DNA of 64,000 nucleotides from the NCBI RefSeq assembly GCF_032854445.1, contig NW_027018118.1, forward strand, positions 1 to 64,000. The letters run 5' to 3'. The notes beneath the pieces are model-generated. The model was not told where the DNA came from, searched no databases, and was given only the letters and a program-made list of their open reading frames with translations. Position numbers and translations under genes: made by a program. Positions 1 through 10,738 of the stretch are shown in pieces. The stretch is from Liolophura sinensis. Lineage: Eukaryota; Mollusca; Polyplacophora; Chitonida; Chitonidae. How positions within the stretch are numbered: position 1 is the first letter of the stretch; the number at the start of each line of letters is the position of its first letter.

Positions 1-308
1 CTTGGTTTCCATGGAGTAAGAGCCGTTGCTGGGCACGTGATCTTGACATCAATGATTATTCATTTGTGGCTACAGCCAAAAGTATTGGTCCGAGAGCAAC
101 GCGGTTTGCACCATTCGATTTCTCGTCAAAAAATACGTCGGATTAGCCTCTTACCAGCAGCATTGGAACAGTTTTTCCACTTTTGGATTTTTGCCTGGTC
201 TTTTTGCGAATTGAAATCGGCTACATTAACTATGTACAATCGCGACTGGTCATTACTATATTCAACTTTTCATTATAAGTTATGTGCCCTTCGGTAGCCC
301 AGAAGACC
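1..308. repeat. Left partial monomer
   Basis: The window opens inside a monomer at the CTTGGTTTCCATGG segment, so the array continues to the left. This partial unit has the GCGG and CTTTTTGCG variants. It ends in AGAAGACCTC, which lacks the usual GACGTC palindrome because of a single C in place of G at 308. Confidence 0.95.
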
Positions 309-1958
309 TCAAATCTTTGGGCCAAGCCCATTTAACTCACCCAGCAAATGTCTTACTTCTAAGTCGAAGACAAACTCAATGTCTTTATCTACATGTAGAA
401 AAACCACACCATTTGTATATAAAAAAAACACAAGGTACTTGATACAGTCCGCTGTAAAAAGTACAATTGAACACTGACCCACATCAATAAGGTGCCAAAA
501 GATGCGCAATTGGGTCAGGCATCTCCAGCTGTTGAAAAATTGCAAATTTCCTTGGTTTCCATGGAGTAAGAGCCGTTGCTGGGCACGTGATCTTGACATC
601 AATGATTATTCATTTGTGGCTACAGCCAAAAGTATTGGTCGGAGAGCAACGTGGTTTGCACCATTCGATTTCTCGTCAAAAAATACGTCGGATTAGCCTC
701 TTACCAGCAGCATTGGAACAGTTTTTCCACTTTTGGATTTTTGCCTGGTATTTTTTCTAATTGAAATCGGCTACATTAACTATGTACAATCGCGACTGGT
801 CATTACTATATTCAACTTTTCATTATAAGTTATGTGCCCTTCGGTAGCCCAGACGACGTCAAATCTTTGGGCCAAGCCCATTTAACTCACCCAGCAAATG
901 TCTTACTTCTAAGTCGAAGACAAACTCAATGTCTTGATCTACTTGTAGAAAAAGCACACCATTTGTATATAAAAAAAACACAAGGTACTTGATACAGTCC
1001 GCTGTAAAAAGTACAATTGAACACTGACCCACATCAATAAGGTGCCAAAAGATGCGCAATTGGGCCAGGCATCTCCAGCTGTTGAAAAATTGCAAATTTC
1101 CTTGGTTTCCATGGAGTAAGAGCAGTTGCTGGGCACGTGATCTTGACATCAATGATTATTCATTTGTGGCTACAGCCAAAAGTATTCGTCGGAGAGCAAC
1201 GCGGTTTGCACCATTCGATTTCTCGTCAAAAAATACGTCGGATTAGCCTCTTACCAGCAGCATTGGAACAGTTTTTCCACTTTTGGATTTTTGCCTGGTC
1301 TTTTTGCGAATTAAAATCGGCTACATTAACTATGTACAATCGCGACTGGTCATTACTATATTCAACTTTTCATTATAAGTTATGTGCCCTTCGGTAGCCC
1401 AGAAGACGTCAAATCTTTGGGCCAAGCCCATTTAACTCACCCAGCAAATGTTTTACTTCTAAGTCGAAGACAAACTCAATGTCTTTATCTACATGTAGAA
1501 AAACCACACCATTTGTATATAAAAAAAACACAAGATACTTGATACAGTCCGCTGTAAAAAGTACAATTGAACACTGACCCACATCAATAAGGTGCCAAAA
1601 GATGCGCAATTGGGTCAGGCATCTCCAGCTGTTGAAAAATTGCAAATTTCCTTGGTTTCCATGGAGTAAGAGCCGTTGCTGGGCACGTGATCTTGACATC
1701 AATGATTATTCATTTGTGGCTACAGCCAAAAGTATTGGTCGGAGAGCAACGTGGTTTGCACCATTCGATTTCTCGTCAAAAAATACGTCGGATTAGCCTC
1801 TTACCAGCAGCATTGGAACAGTTTTTCCACTTTTGGATTTTTGCCTGGTATTTTTTCTAATTGAAATCGGCTACATTAACTATGTACAATCGCGACTGGT
1901 CATTACTATATTCAACTTTTCATTATAAGTTATGTGCCCTTCGGTAGCCCAGACGACG
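309..1958. repeat. Three monomers with dimeric alternation
   Basis: The switch region alternates between ATTTTTTCT (units at 309 and 1409) and CTTTTTGCG (the partial unit before 309 and the unit at 859). The units at 309 and 1409 share GGGTCAGG and GTGGTTT and are nearly identical, giving a 1,100-bp dimer period. The unit at 859 has private changes: a T breaks the 12-bp palindrome at 950-952, and ATTCGTC replaces ATTGGTC. Confidence 0.85.
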
Positions 1959-3137
1959 TCAAATCTTTGGGCAAAGCCCATTTAACTCACCCAGCAGTTG
2001 TCTTACTTCTAAGTCGAAGACAAACTCAATGTCTTTATCTACATGTAGAAAAACCAAACCATTTGTATATAAAAAAAACACAAGGTACTTGATACAGTCC
2101 GCTGTAAAAAGTACAATTGAACACTGACCCACATCAATAAGGTGCCAAAAGATGCGCAATTGGGCCAGGCATCTCCAGCTGTTGAAAAATTGCAAATTTC
2201 CTTGGTTTCCATGGAGTAAGAGCCGTTGCTGGGCACGTGATCTTGACATCAATGATTATTCATTTGTGGCTACAGCCAAAAGTATTGGTCGGAGAGCAAC
2301 GCGGTTTGCACCATTCGATTTCTCGTCAAAAAATACGTCGGATTAGCCTCTTACCAGCAGCATTGGAACAGTTTTTCCACTTTTGGATTTTTGCCTGGTA
2401 TTTTTTCTAATTGAAATCGGCTACATTAACTATGTACAATCGCGACTGGTCATTACTATATTCAACTTTTCATTATAAGTTATGTGCCCTTCGGTAGCCC
2501 AGACGACGTCAAATCTTTGGGCCAAGCCCATTTAACTCACCCAGCAAATGTCTTACTTCTAAGTCGAAGACAAACTCAATGTCTTTATCTACATGTAGAA
2601 AAACCACACCATTTGTATATAAAAAAAACACAAGGTACTTGATACAGTCCGCTGTAAAAAGTACAATTGAACACTGACCCACATCAATAAGGTGCCAAAA
2701 GATGCGTAATTGGGCCAGGCATCTCCAGCTGTTGAAAAATTGCAAATTTCCTTGGTTTCCATGGAGTAAGAGCCGTTGCTGGGCACGTGATCTTGACATC
2801 AATGATTATTCATTTGTGGCTACAGCCAAAAGTATTGGTCGGAGAGCAACGCGGTTTGCACCATTCAATTTCTCGTCAAAAAATACGTCGGATTAGCCTC
2901 TTACCAGCAGCATTGGAACAGTTTTTCCACTTTTGGATTTTTGCCTGGTATTTTTTCTAATTGAAATCGGCTACATTAACTATGTACAATCGCGACTGGT
3001 CATTACTATATTCAACTTTTCATTATAAGTTATGTGCCCTTCGGTAGCCCAGACGACGTCAAATCTTTGGGCCAAGCCCATTTAACTCACCCAGCAAATG
3101 TCTTACTTCTAAGTCGAAGACAAACTCAATGTCTTGA

Positions 3138-3149
3138 TCTACATGTAGA
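3138..3149. other. 12-bp perfect palindrome TCTACATGTAGA (one per monomer)
   Basis: The 12 bases equal their own reverse complement and lie just before the TATA-like element. The palindrome is intact in almost all units. It is broken in the unit at 859 (ACTTGT) and in the paired units at 13517 and 28890 (ACAAGT). A dimeric DNA-binding protein could use it, but no family is implied by the sequence. Confidence 0.5.
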
Positions 3150-3165
3150 AAAACCACACCATTTG

Positions 3166-3178
3166 TATATAAAAAAAA
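3166..3178 (+). promoter_or_regulatory. TATA-like element with A-tract (one per monomer)
   Basis: TATATAAA followed by further A residues fits the eukaryotic TATA-box consensus and is present in nearly every unit. The reference copy is given here. The A-tract is usually eight long but varies. A TATACAAA change breaks it in units at 54181, 54731, 56383 and 60233, and two bases are lost near 53741. Promoter activity is not shown; an A-tract can also simply bend DNA. Confidence 0.3.
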
Positions 3179-3333
3179 CACAAGGTACTTGATACAGTCC
3201 GCTGTAAAAAGTACAATTGAACACTGACCCACATCAATAAGGTGCCAAAAGATGCGCAATTGGGCCAGGCATCTCCAGCTGTTGAAAAATTGCAAATTTC
3301 CTTGGTTTCCATGGAGTAAGAGCCGTTGCTGGG

Positions 3334-3339
3334 CACGTG
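3334..3339. other. CACGTG E-box (one per monomer)
   Basis: The canonical palindromic E-box, bound by bHLH-zip factors and by Cbf1-type proteins, occurs in the context GGGCACGTGATC in almost every unit. It is lost at 29715 (CACGTC) and changed near 53355 (CATGTG). A six-base motif repeated only because the monomer is repeated is weak evidence of function. Confidence 0.3.
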
Positions 3340-4158
3340 ATCTTGACATCAATGATTATTCATTTGTGGCTACAGCCAAAAGTATTGGTCGGAGAGCAAC
3401 GCGGTTTGCACCATTCGATTTCTCGTCAAAAAATACGTCGGATTAGCCTCTTACCAGCAGCATTGGAACAGTTTTTCCACTTTTGGATTTTTGCCTGGTC
3501 TTTTTGCGAATTGAAATCGGCTACATTAACTATGTACAATCGCGACTGGTCATTACTATATTCAACTTTTCATTATAAGTTATGTGCCCTTCGGTAGCCC
3601 AGACGACGTCAAATCTTTGGGCCAAGCCCATTTAACTCACCCAGCAAATGTCTTACTTCTAAGTCGAAGACAAACTCAGAGTCTTTATCTACATGTAGAA
3701 AAACCACACCATTTGTATATAAAAAAAACACAAGGTACTTGATACAGTCCGCTGTAAAAAGTACAATTGAACACTGACCCACATCAATAAGGTGCCAAAA
3801 GATGCGCAATTGGGTCAGGCATCTCCAGCTGTTGAAAAATTGCAAATTTCCTTGGTTTCCATGGAGTAAGAGCCGTTGCTGGGCACGTGATCTTGACATC
3901 AATGATTATTCATTTGTGGCTACAGCCAAAAGTATTGGTCGGAGAGCAACGTGGTTTGCACCATTCGATTTCTCGTCAAAAAATACGTCGGATTAGCCTC
4001 TTACCAGCAGCATTGGAACAGTTTTTCCACTTTTGGATTTTTGCCTGGTATTTTTTCTAATTGAAATCGGCTACATTAACTATGTACAATCGCGACTGGT
4101 CATTACTATATTCAACTTTTCATTATAAGTTATGTGCCCTTCGGTAGCCCAGACGACG

Positions 4159-4698
4159 TCAAATCTTTGGGCAAAGCCCATTTAACTCACCCAGCAGTTG
4201 TCTTACTTCTAAGTGGAAGACAAACTCAATGTCTTTATCTACATGTAGAAAAACCACACCATTTGTATATAAAAAAAACACAAGGTACTTGATACAGTCC
4301 GCTGTAAAAAGTACAATTGAACACTGACCCACATCAATAAGGTGCCAAAAGATGCGCAATTGGGCCAGCTGTTGAAAAATTGCAAATTTCCTTGGTTTCC
4401 ATGGAGTAAGAGCAGTTGCTGGGCACGTGATCTTGACATCAATGATTATTCATTTGTGGCTACAGCCAAAAGTATTGGTCGGAGAGCAACGCGGTTTGCA
4501 CCATTCGATTTCTCGTCAAAAAATACGTCGGATTAGCCTCTTACCAGCAGCATTGGAACAGTTTTTCTACTTTTGGATTTTTGCCTGGTCTTTTTGCGAA
4601 TTGAAATCGGCTACATTAACTATGTACAATCGCGACTGGTCATTACTATATTCAACTTTTCATTATAAGTTATGTGCCCTTCGGTAGCCCAGACGACG
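4159..4698. repeat. Monomer variant with 10-bp deletion (copy 1)
   Basis: The unit is 540 bp long. Between the two CCAG motifs that normally flank GCATCT, one CCAG and the intervening bases are missing, leaving TTGGGCCAGCTGTTG at about 4370-4384. Deletion between 4-bp direct repeats fits replication slippage or end joining. The unit also carries AGTGGAAG in place of AGTCGAAG. Confidence 0.95.
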
Positions 4699-6348
4699 TC
4701 AAATCTTTGGGCCAAGCCCATTTAACAAACCCAGCAGTTCTCTTACTTCTAAGTCGAAGACAAACTCAATGTCTTTATCTACATGTAGAAAAACCACACC
4801 ATTTGTATATAAAAAAAACACAAGGTACTTGATACAGTCCGCTGTAAAAAGTACAATTGAACACTGACCCACATCAATAAGGTGCCAAAAGATGCGTAAT
4901 TGGGCCAGGCATCTCCAGCTGTTGAAAAATTGCAAATTTCCTTGGTTTCCATGGAGTAAGATCCGTTGCTGGGCACGTGATCTTGACATCAATGATTATT
5001 CATTTGTGGCTACAGCCAAAAGTATTGGTCGGAGAGCAACGCGGTTTGCACCATTCGATTTCTCGTCAAAAAATACGTCGGATTAGCCTCTTACCAGCAG
5101 CATTGGAACAGTTTTTCCACTTTTGGATTTTTGCCTGGTATTTTTGCTAATTGAAATCGGCTACATTAACTATGTACAATCGCGACTGGTCATTACTATA
5201 TTCAACTTTTCATTATAAGTTATGTGGCCTTCGGTAGCCCAGACGACGTCAAATCTTTGGGCCAAGCCCATTTAACTCACCCAGCAAATGTCTTACTTCT
5301 AAGTCGAAGACAAACTCAATGTCTTGATCTACATGTAGAAAAACCACACCATTTGTATATAAAAAAAACACAAGGTACTTGATACAGTCCGCTGTAAAAA
5401 GTACAATTGAACACTGACCCACATCAATAAGGTGCCAAAAGATGCGCAATTGGGCCAGGCATCTCCAGCTGTTGAAAAATTGCAAATTTCCTTGGTTTCC
5501 ATGGAGTAAGAGCCGTTGCTGGGCACGTGATCTTGACATCAATGATTATTCATTTGTGGCTACAGCCAAAAGTATTGGTCGGAGAGCAACGTGGTTTGCA
5601 CCATTCGATTTCTCGTCAAAAAATACGTCGGATTAGCCTCTTACCAGCAGCATTGGAACAGTTTTTCCACTTTTGGATTTTTGCCTGGTCTCTTTGCGAA
5701 TTGAAATCGGCTACATTAACTATGTACAATCGCGACTGGTCATTACTATATTCAACTTTTCATTATAAGTTATGTGCCCTTCGGTAGCCCAGACGACGTC
5801 AAATCTTTGGGCCAAGCCCATTTAACTCACCCAGCAGTTGTCTTACTTCTAAGTCGAAGACAAACTCAATGTCTTTATCTACATGTAGAAAAACCACACC
5901 ATTTGTACATAAAAAAAACACAAGGTACTTGATACAGTCCGCTGTAAAAAGTACAATTGAACACTGACCCACATCAATAAGGTGCCAAAAGATGCGCAAT
6001 TGGGCCAGGCATCTCCAGCTGTTTACAAATTGCAAATTTCCTTGGTTTCCATGGAGTAAGAGCCGTTGCTGGGCACGTGATCTTGACATCAATGATTATT
6101 CATTTGTGGCTACAGCCAAAAGTATTGGTCGGAGAGCAACGTGGTTTGCACCATTCGATTTCTCGTCAAAAAATACGTCGGATTAGCCTCTTACCAGCAG
6201 CATTGGAACAGTTTTTCCACTTTTGGATTTTTGCCTGGTATTTTTTCTAATTGAAATCGGCTACATTAACTATGTACAATCGCGACTGGTCATTACTATA
6301 TTCAACTTTTCATTATAAGTTATGTGCCCTTCGGTAGCCCAGACGACG

Positions 6349-9300
6349 TCAAATCTTTGGGCAAAGCCCATTTAACTCACCCAGCAGTTGTCTTACTTCT
6401 AAGTCGAAGACAAACTCAATGTCTTTATCTACATGTAGAAAAACCAAACCATTTGTATATAAAAAAAACACAAGGTACTTGATACAGTCCGCTGTAAAAA
6501 GTACAATTGAACACTGACCCACATCAATAAGGTGCCAAAAGATGCGCAATTGGGCCAGGCATCTCCAGCTGTTGAAAAATTGCAAATTTCCTTGGTTTCC
6601 ATGGAGTAAGAGCCGTTGCTGGGCACGTGATCTTGACATCAATGATTATTCATTTGTGGCTACAGCCAAAAGTATTGGTCGGAGAGCAACGCGGTTTGCA
6701 CCATTCGATTTCTCGTCAAAAAATACGTCGGATTAGCCTCTTACCAGCAGCATTGGAACAGTTTTTCCACTTTTGGATTTTTGCCTGGTATTTTTTCTAA
6801 TTGAAATCGGCTACTTTAACTATGTACAATCGCGACTGGTCATTACTATATTCAACTTTTCATTATAAGTTATGTGCCCTTCGGTAGCCCAGACGACGTC
6901 AAATCTTTGGGCCAAGCCCATTTAACTCACCCAGCAAATGTCTTACTTCTAAGTCGAAGACAAACTCAATGTCTTTATCTACATGTAGAAAAACCACACC
7001 ATTTGTATATAAAAAAAACACAAGGTACTTGATACAGTCCGCTGTAAAAAGTACAATTGAACACTGACCCACATCAATAAGGTGCCAAAAGATGCGTAAT
7101 TGGGCCAGGCATCTCCAGCTGTTGAAAAATTGCAAATTTCCTTGGTTTCCATGGAGTAAGAGCCGTTGCTGGGCACGTGATCTTGACATCAATGATTATT
7201 CATTTGTGGCTACAGCCAAAAGTATTGGTCGGAGAGCAACGCGGTTTGCACCATTCAATTTCTCGTCAAAAAATACGTCGGATTAGCCTCTTACCAGCAG
7301 CATTGGAACAGTTTTTCCACTTTTGGATTTTTGCCTGGTATTTTTTCTAATTGAAATCGGCTACATTAACTATGTACAATCGCGACTGGTCATTACTATA
7401 TTCAACTTTTCATTATAAGTTATGTGCCCTTCGGTAGCCCAGACGACGTCAAATCTTTGGGCCAAGCCCATTTAACTCACCCAGCAAATGTCTTACTTCT
7501 AAGTCGAAGACAAACTCAATGTCTTGATCTACATGTAGAAAAACCACACCATTTGTATATAAAAAAAACACAAGGTACTTGATACAGTCCGCTGTAAAAA
7601 GTACAATTGAACACTGACCCACATCAATAAGGTGCCAAAAGATGCGCAATTGGGCCAGGCATCTCCAGCTGTTGAAAAATTGCAAATTTCCTTGGTTTCC
7701 ATGGAGTAAGAGCCGTTGCTGGGCACGTGATCTTGACATCAATGATTATTCATTTGTGGCTACAGCCAAAAGTATTGGTCGGAGAGCAACGCGGTTTGCA
7801 CCATTCGATTTCTCGTCAAAAAATACGTCGGATTAGCCTCTTACCAGCAGCATTGGAACAGTTTTTCCACTTTTGGATTTTTGCCTGGTCTTTTTGCGAA
7901 TTGAAATCGGCTACATTAACTATGTACAATCGCGACTGGTCATTACTATATTCAACTTTTCATTATAAGTTATGTGCCCTTCGGTAGCCCAGACGACGTC
8001 AAATCTTTGGGCCAAGCCCATTTAACTCACCCAGCAAATGTCTTACTTCTAAGTCGAAGACAAACTCAGAGTCTTTATCTACATGTAGAAAAACCACACC
8101 ATTTGTATATAAAAAAAACACAAGGTACTTGATACAGTCCGCTGTAAAAAGTACAATTGAACACTGACCCACATCAATAAGGTGCCAAAAGATGCGCAAT
8201 TGGGTCAGGCATCTCCAGCTGTTGAAAAATTGCAAATTTCCTTGGTTTCCATGGAGTAAGAGCCGTTGCTGGGCACGTGATCTTGACATCAATGATTATT
8301 CATTTGTGGCTACAGCCAAAAGTATTGGTCGGAGAGCAACGTGGTTTGCACCATTCGATTTCTCGTCAAAAAATACGTCGGATTAGCCTCTTACCAGCAG
8401 CATTGGAACAGTTTTTCCACTTTTGGATTTTTGCCTGGTATTTTTTCTAATTGAAATCGGCTACATTAACTATGTACAATCGCGACTGGTCATTACTATA
8501 TTCAACTTTTCATTATAAGTTATGTGCCCTTCGGTAGCCCAGACGACGTCAAATCTTTGGGCAAAGCCCATTTAACTCACCCAGCAGTTGTCTTACTTCT
8601 AAGTGGAAGACAAACTCAATGTCTTTATCTACATGTAGAAAAACCACACCATTTGTATATAAAAAAAACACAAGGTACTTGATACAGTCCGCTGTAAAAA
8701 GTACAATTGAACACTGACCCACATCAATAAGGTGCCAAAAGATGCGCAATTGGGCCAGCTGTTGAAAAATTGCAAATTTCCTTGGTTTCCATGGAGTAAG
8801 AGCAGTTGCTGGGCACGTGATCTTGACATCAATGATTATTCATTTGTGGCTACAGCCAAAAGTATTGGTCGGAGAGCAACGCGGTTTGCACCATTCGATT
8901 TCTCGTCAAAAATACGTCGGATTAGCCTCTTACCAGCAGCATTGGAACAGTTTTTCTACTTTTGGATTTTTGCCTGGTCTTTTTGCGAATTGAAATCGGC
9001 TACATTAACTATGTACAATCGCGACTGGTCATTACTATATTCAACTTTTCATTATAAGTTATGTGCCCTTCGGTAGCCCAGACGACGTCAAATCTTTGGG
9101 CCAAGCCCATTTAACAAACCCAGCAGTTCTCTTACTTCTAAGTCGAAGACAAACTCAATGTCTTTATCTACATGTAGAAAAACCACACCATTTGTATATA
9201 AAAAAACACACAAGGTACTTGATACAGTCCGCTGTAAAAAGTACAATTGAACACTGACCCACATCAATAAGGTGCCAAAAGATGCGTAATTGGGCCAGGC

Positions 9301-10738
9301 ATCTCCAGCTGTTGAAAAATTGCAAATTTCCTTGGTTTCCATGGAGTAAGAGCCGTTGCTGGGCACGTGATCTTGACATCAATGATTATTCATTTGTGGC
9401 TACAGCCAAAAGTATTGGTCGGAGAGCAACGCGGTTTGCACCATTCGATTTCTCGTCAAAAAATACGTCGGATTAGCCTCTTACCAGCAGCATTGGAACA
9501 GTTTTTCCACTTTTGGATTTTTGCCTGGTATTTTTGCTAATTGAAATCGGCTACATTAACTATGTACAATCGCGACTGGTCATTACTATATTCAACTTTT
9601 CATTATAAGTTATGTGGCCTTCGGTAGCCCAGACGACGTCAAATCTTTGGGCCAAGCCCATTTAACTCACCCAGCAAATGTCTTACTTCTAAGTCGAAGA
9701 CAAACTCAATGTCTTGATCTACATGTAGAAAAACCACACCATTTGTATATAAAAAAAACACAAGGTACTTGATACAGTCCGCTGTAAAAAGTACAATTGA
9801 ACACTGACCCACATCAATAAGGTGCCAAAAGATGCGCAATTGGGCCAGGCATCTCCAGCTGTTGAAAAATTGCAAATTTCCTTGGTTTCCATGGAGTAAG
9901 AGCCGTTGCTGGGCACGTGATCTTGACATCAATGATTATTCATTTGTGGCTACAGCCAAAAGTATTGGTCGGAGAGCAACGTGGTTTGCACCATTCGATT
10001 TCTCGTCAAAAAATACGTCGGATTAGCCTCTTACCAGCAGCATTGGAACAGTTTTTCCACTTTTGGATTTTTGCCTGGTCTCTTTGCGAATTGAAATCGG
10101 CTACATTAACTATGTACAATCGCGACTGGTCATTACTATATTCAACTTTTCATTATAAGTTATGTGCCCTTCGGTAGCCCAGACGACGTCAAATCTTTGG
10201 GCCAAGCCCATTTAACTCACCCAGCAGTTGTCTTACTTCTAAGTCGAAGACAAACTCAATGTGTTTATCTACATGTAGAAAAACCACACCATTTGTATAT
10301 AAAAAAAACACAAGGTACTTGATACAGTCCGCTGTAAAAAGTACAATTGAACACTGACCCACATCAATAAGGTGCCAAAAGATGCGCAATTGGGCCAGGC
10401 ATCTCCAGCTGTTTACAAATTGCAAATTTCCTTGGTTTCCATGGAGTAAGAGCCGTTGCTGGGCACGTGATCTTGACATCAATGATTATTCATTTGTGGC
10501 TACAGCCAAAAGTATTGGTCGGAGAGCAACGTGGTTTGCACCATTCGATTTCTCGTCAAAAAATACGTCGGATTAGCCTCTTACCAGCAGCATTGGAACA
10601 GTTTTTCCACTTTTGGATTTTTGCCTGGTATTTTTTCTAATTGAAATCGGCTACATTAACTATGTACAATCGCGACTGGTCATTACTATATTCAACTTTT
10701 CATTATAAGTTATGTGCCCTTCGGTAGCCCAGACGACG
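6349..10738. repeat. 8-monomer higher-order block, copy 2 (4,390 bp)
   Basis: This is the tandem copy of the preceding block, with all diagnostic variants in order at 6349, 6899, 7449, 7999, 8549, 9088, 9639 and 10189. I noticed about half a dozen differences: CTACTTTAAC near 6815, one A lost near 8911, a changed A-tract near 9205, AGAGCCG in place of AGATCCG near 9350, GTGTTT at 10261, and GTATAT in place of GTACAT near 10305. That is above 99.8% identity, so the duplication is recent. The next unit (10739) does not continue the pattern. Confidence 0.93.
8549..9087. repeat. Monomer variant with 10-bp deletion (copy 2)
   Basis: This is the same 10-bp deletion between CCAG repeats (around 8750-8764) with the linked AGTGGAAG change. 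It is inherited through the 4,390-bp block duplication. One A of the TCAAAAAATACG run near 8911 is also missing, so the unit is 539 bp. Confidence 0.95.

Larger units (their letters stand above)
3059..3608. repeat. Representative satellite monomer (550 bp)
   Basis: This unit is close to the consensus and serves as the reference phase. From its start it contains the GGGCCAAGCCC short inverted motif, a TCTACATGTAGA palindrome, a TATATAAA element running into eight A residues, a TACAG-TCCG-CTGTA mini-hairpin, a CAGCTG, a TCCATGGA palindrome, a CACGTG E-box, a near-palindrome TGGCTACAGCCA, and a variable switch near 3500. It ends in the GACGTC that spans the next unit boundary. A hand count of the consensus gives 122 C and 103 G in 550 bp (41% GC) and 19 CpGs. 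The phase is arbitrary, because nothing marks a natural start. Confidence 0.95.
1959..6348. repeat. 8-monomer higher-order block, copy 1 (4,390 bp)
   Basis: Units at 1959, 2509, 3059, 3609, 4159, 4699, 5249 and 5799 recur in the same order 4,390 bp downstream. Shared markers are GGCAAAGCCC with AACCAAACC (1959), GCGTAAT with CATTCAATT (2509), CTTGATCT (3059), CTCAGAGTC (3609), AGTGGAAG plus a 10-bp deletion (4159), AACAAACCC with GTTCTC (4699), and TTTACAAAT (5799). The exchange point lies upstream of 1959: GTGG and ATTTTTTCT of the preceding unit also match, whereas its GTTGAAAAAT near 1631 does not match TTTACAAAT at 6022. The true left edge is therefore between about 1,640 and 1,750. Confidence 0.93.

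Noticed and set aside
3184-3220. Hairpin TACAG-TCCG-CTGTA as a structured RNA or terminator
   Set aside because: The stem is only five base pairs with no extension or following T-run on the plus strand; too weak to call.
3059-3352. Recurrent 97-codon minus-strand open frame, and 64-, 65- and 86-codon frames, in most monomers
   Set aside because: They recur every 550 bp in several overlapping frames on both strands, rise and fall with single substitutions, show many amino-acid changes without signs of constraint, and match no family I recognise as an intact protein. They are chance frames of the repeat.
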